Below, piece after piece: positions 4,946 through 6,694 of a DNA stretch of 6,694 nucleotides. Both the position numbers and the translations under genes were made by a program. Source of the DNA: Nitrososphaeraceae archaeon (GTDB lineage Archaea > Thermoproteota > Nitrososphaeria > Nitrososphaerales > Nitrososphaeraceae). The notes under the pieces were generated by a model. The model worked only from the letters and a program-made list of their open reading frames with translations. It was not told where the DNA came from and did not search any database. Within the stretch, counting starts at the first letter, position 1. Every line of letters starts with the position of its first letter. The stretch is from contig JASHSN010000106.1 of the NCBI GenBank assembly GCA_030038695.1, positions 1-6,694 of the forward strand, written 5' to 3'.

Positions 4946-5803
4946 TTGAAAACTACTGAGGAAATTAGACTTTCATCTTCATCCAGCAAACCTACTGATT
5001 TAAAGACAGGGTCAATATTCTTTATTGGAAATGCAACGGTGCTTATTCGTTATGCAGGGTTTACGATTCTTACTGATCCCATCTTTATTCATATGCATGA
5101 AAAAGTCCAATTGTTTCCTACAATTACCTCCACGAGACTGACAAATCCGGCCTTAGATATCGAACAATTACCTCCACTGGACCTAGTTGTACTCTCTCAT
5201 TTCCACGGGGATCACTTCGATCAGGTTGCAGTGCGCAAATTGGATAAGTCTATACCTATCGTGACTACTCCGCACGCTACGGAGGAATTGAGTATAAGAG
5301 GGTTTACAAAACCTCATAAGTTGAAGACATGGGAAAGCATTTCATTTGTGAAAGATGATGTCCAACTTAACATCATAGCAACACCTGGCATCCACGGAAG
5401 TCTTCCAGTTGCAGTTTTTCTCCCTCAGGTTATGGGCAGTATTCTCGATTTTCAGACTAAAGATGGTCAACATTTGCTGCGGCTGTATATCACTGGCGAC
5501 ACGCTGGTCTTTGATGACATCAGAGAAATTCCCAAACACTATCCGGACATAGATGTTGCATTACTCCACCTCGGCGGGACTATGGCGATGGGAATTATGC
5601 TTACTATGGATGCAAAGGAGGGTGTTGAAATGTTTAGGATAATCAATCCAAAGAAAGCTATTCCTATTCATTACAATGATTACGATGTCTTTAAGTCACC
5701 GCTTGAGGATTTTCAGCGGCTCGCTAAAGAAACAGGGATTGAAGAACGAATTCACTACCTAAAGCATGGAGAGACATATACTTTTGAGGTCAACAGAAGC
5801 TAA
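4946..5803 (+). CDS. MBL-fold metal-dependent hydrolase, UlaG-like
   Basis: A complete 285-residue cytoplasmic hydrolase of the metallo-beta-lactamase superfamily, UlaG-like branch. The fold starts at GSIFFIGNATVLIRYAGF (22-39) and TILTDP. The metal ligands are visible: HFHGDH (His85, His87, Asp89, His90), His150 in TPGIHG, Asp185 in ITGDT and His242 in IPIHYNDYD. Members of this branch hydrolyse lactones, phosphodiesters or related esters; the substrate cannot be read from the sequence. The start is odd: the only near start in this frame is the TTG at 4946, with no Shine-Dalgarno sequence, while a double ATG (4933 and 4936) sits just upstream in another frame that closes after eight codons. 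A one-base indel could have separated the original ATG from the gene. The stop is 17 bases before the right inverted-repeat arm. The domain shows no sign of decay. Confidence 0.9.
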   Translation: MKTTEEIRLSSSSSKPTDLKTGSIFFIGNATVLIRYAGFTILTDPIFIHMHEKVQLFPTITSTRLTNPALDIEQLPPLDLVVLSHFHGDHFDQVAVRKLDKSIPIVTTPHATEELSIRGFTKPHKLKTWESISFVKDDVQLNIIATPGIHGSLPVAVFLPQVMGSILDFQTKDGQHLLRLYITGDTLVFDDIREIPKHYPDIDVALLHLGGTMAMGIMLTMDAKEGVEMFRIINPKKAIPIHYNDYDVFKSPLEDFQRLAKETGIEERIHYLKHGETYTFEVNRS

Positions 5804-5820
5804 GTATAAAATCCATCTCT

Positions 5821-5894
5821 TAACGAATGTAGCTCGTTGGTAAGTAGAGCATAATCCCATCACCTTCTTTTTTAACCTCATTTAGGACAGGATT
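5821..5894. repeat. Right arm of the long inverted repeat
   Basis: The reverse complement of 463-551 without the 15-base insert; 73 of 74 bases match. The stretch TAGCTCGTTGGTAAGTAGAGC inside both arms (split here: TAGCTCGTTGG, TAAGTAGAGC) resembles a tRNA D-arm, but no anticodon or T-arm follows. The arm begins 17 bases after the hydrolase stop and includes a T6 run that might end its transcription. Its outer end is CTCATTTAGGACAGGATT. Confidence 0.9.
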
Positions 5895-5912
5895 GTTTAC
5901 TGTTGTTTACTG
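5893..5912 (+). repeat. Perfect tandem 10-mer at the repeat boundary
   Basis: TTGTTTACTG occurs twice in a row, starting in the last two bases of the right inverted-repeat arm. It may be a scar of insertion or replication slippage at the edge of the arm. No copy is seen outside the left arm. Confidence 0.6.
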
Positions 5913-6212
5913 CGCACTTACCACGGATATGTACCGGTTACAATGGTCTGTCCCTTGGATTGAACACAGAGATCTATAGAGAGTTTCAAACAATAGAGTG
6001 GATTGTAAAAAACTCTGCGTTGAGCTTAATCAAGACAAAACTCAAATAATAAAAATCAAGCGCTAGGAATGATGTTGGTGAAATCGGAGCTATCGAATGT
6101 AGTATTAATATAGATATTTCCTGTAAGCCCTTGGCGAGAGCACTATGGAACCAACCCGATTCCGAGTTCCTCGAGTTAGCAGCAACTACTCATGGCGTCT
6201 CGTTGTAAGCGC
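5913..6212. other. Intergenic stretch, no gene found
   Basis: Three hundred bases between the right arm and the cysteine hydrolase gene, with stops in all frames. At 6150-6182 the sequence ACCCGATTCCGAG...GAGTTAGC faintly recalls the core of 5S rRNA, but flanking helices are not seen. Nothing else is recognised. Confidence 0.5.
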
Positions 6213-6694
6213 CTATTTCATCGCTTTCACCACGTCGTCAGTTGTCAACACCGCGTGTGCAAGAAACGCGAAGTTGATGAGCGCTGCCGTGTAACCGTAG
6301 CCCCACTCTGGATGGCGCGGGGCGGCGGTTGCGTCCTTTGCAACGGCAACTTCGAAACCCTGCTCGAGCAAATCACGCAAGTGAGATTCGACGCACATGT
6401 TTGCCAACATACCGCAGAGAATGACCTTGCTGATGCGGCGTTTGCGCAGCTGCAGAACAAGGTCATTAGTCTGTGGACCAAATACTCTGTGAGGACTAGC
6501 AACGACCGTCTGGCCGTCATCAATGTAAGCTTTGAAGCGCTCGAACCAGTCGGCGCCCGATCTGGAGAAGCCGTCGAGACTCAATCTTCCGCTGCGAGCG
6601 AACATATTGTTCTCAACCTCATCGGTCTCGAGGGGTCCATTGAATTTCCATCCACGGTCCGTGGGAAAGAAGTAGTGTGGCGAGATGAATACCT
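6213..6694 (-). CDS. Isochorismatase-family cysteine hydrolase, C-terminal part
   Basis: The frame is open from the right edge to a TAG at 6213-6215, giving 159 residues; roughly 60 N-terminal residues, including the first catalytic Asp, lie outside. Visible family features: FISPHYFFPTDRGWKF and GPLETDE at the start, SGADWFERFKAYIDDG, TVVASPHRVFGPQTNDLVLQ, then VILCGMLANMCVESHLRDLL with the catalytic Cys (visible residue 100), and AVAKDATAA. About 31 residues before the Cys, where this superfamily usually has its catalytic Lys, the residue is Arg (SPHR), which may change activity. These enzymes hydrolyse C-N bonds in amides or the vinyl ether of isochorismate; the substrate here is unknown. 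GC content is well above the neighbourhood and codons such as GCG and CGC are frequent, pointing to bacterial origin. An internal ATG at 6605 is not the start, because the conserved frame continues upstream. Confidence 0.9.
   Translation of the reverse strand, partial: VFISPHYFFPTDRGWKFNGPLETDEVENNMFARSGRLSLDGFSRSGADWFERFKAYIDDGQTVVASPHRVFGPQTNDLVLQLRKRRISKVILCGMLANMCVESHLRDLLEQGFEVAVAKDATAAPRHPEWGYGYTAALINFAFLAHAVLTTDDVVKAMK

Noticed and set aside
6125..6185. Faint resemblance to the 5S rRNA core (CCGATTCCGAG and GAGTTAGC)
   Set aside because: The conserved order is only partly kept and the outer helices are not found; too weak for an RNA gene or remnant.
1..6694. CRISPR array or defence gene cluster
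   Set aside because: No regularly spaced repeats and no nuclease, helicase or toxin-antitoxin motifs were seen on either strand.

Overview
The window looks archaeal, most likely an ammonia-oxidising Nitrososphaeria (Thaumarchaeota) genome with low coding density. The reasons are archaeal-type TATA boxes close to start codons, a CbtB/CbtA pair, a DUF202 membrane protein, and long AT-rich stretches with decayed genes. The placement is an inference; there is no rRNA or other phylogenetic marker here. Only about half of the sequence holds intact genes.

Layout: (1) 1-360, minus strand: the first codons of cbtA, and cbtB with its own promoter, a cobalt-uptake operon leaving the window to the left. 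(2) 463-551: left arm of a long inverted repeat whose other arm is at 5821-5894, so about 5.3 kb is bracketed by two near-identical arms. (3) 552-1350: a weak hypothetical ORF and a broken nitrile-hydratase-like gene, minus strand. (4) 1376-1749: a DUF202 three-helix membrane protein, split by a frameshift in an A7 run. (5) 1750-2800: gene-poor DNA with a decayed histidine-phosphatase-like gene, an orphan start region and a perfect 18-bp palindrome. (6) 2937-3377: a DsrE-family protein that looks bacterial. (7) 3613-4302: an unusual SnoaL-like plus PRC-barrel-like two-domain protein, followed by a 48-bp tandem copy of its last codons and two hairpins. (8) 4946-5803: an intact UlaG-like metallo-beta-lactamase-fold hydrolase. 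(9) 6213-6694, minus strand: the C-terminal part of an isochorismatase-family cysteine hydrolase, GC-rich and bacterial-looking, running off the right edge.

The intact genes do not form an obvious single pathway. The picture is an accessory or genomic-island region: transferred stress/redox-type enzymes between remnants, bracketed by inverted repeats. The only functional link that stands out is cobalt uptake (CbtAB) beside the remnant of a nitrile hydratase, an enzyme family that often uses cobalt. I see no CRISPR array, intact transposase, tRNA, or recognisable defence or new multi-gene system.
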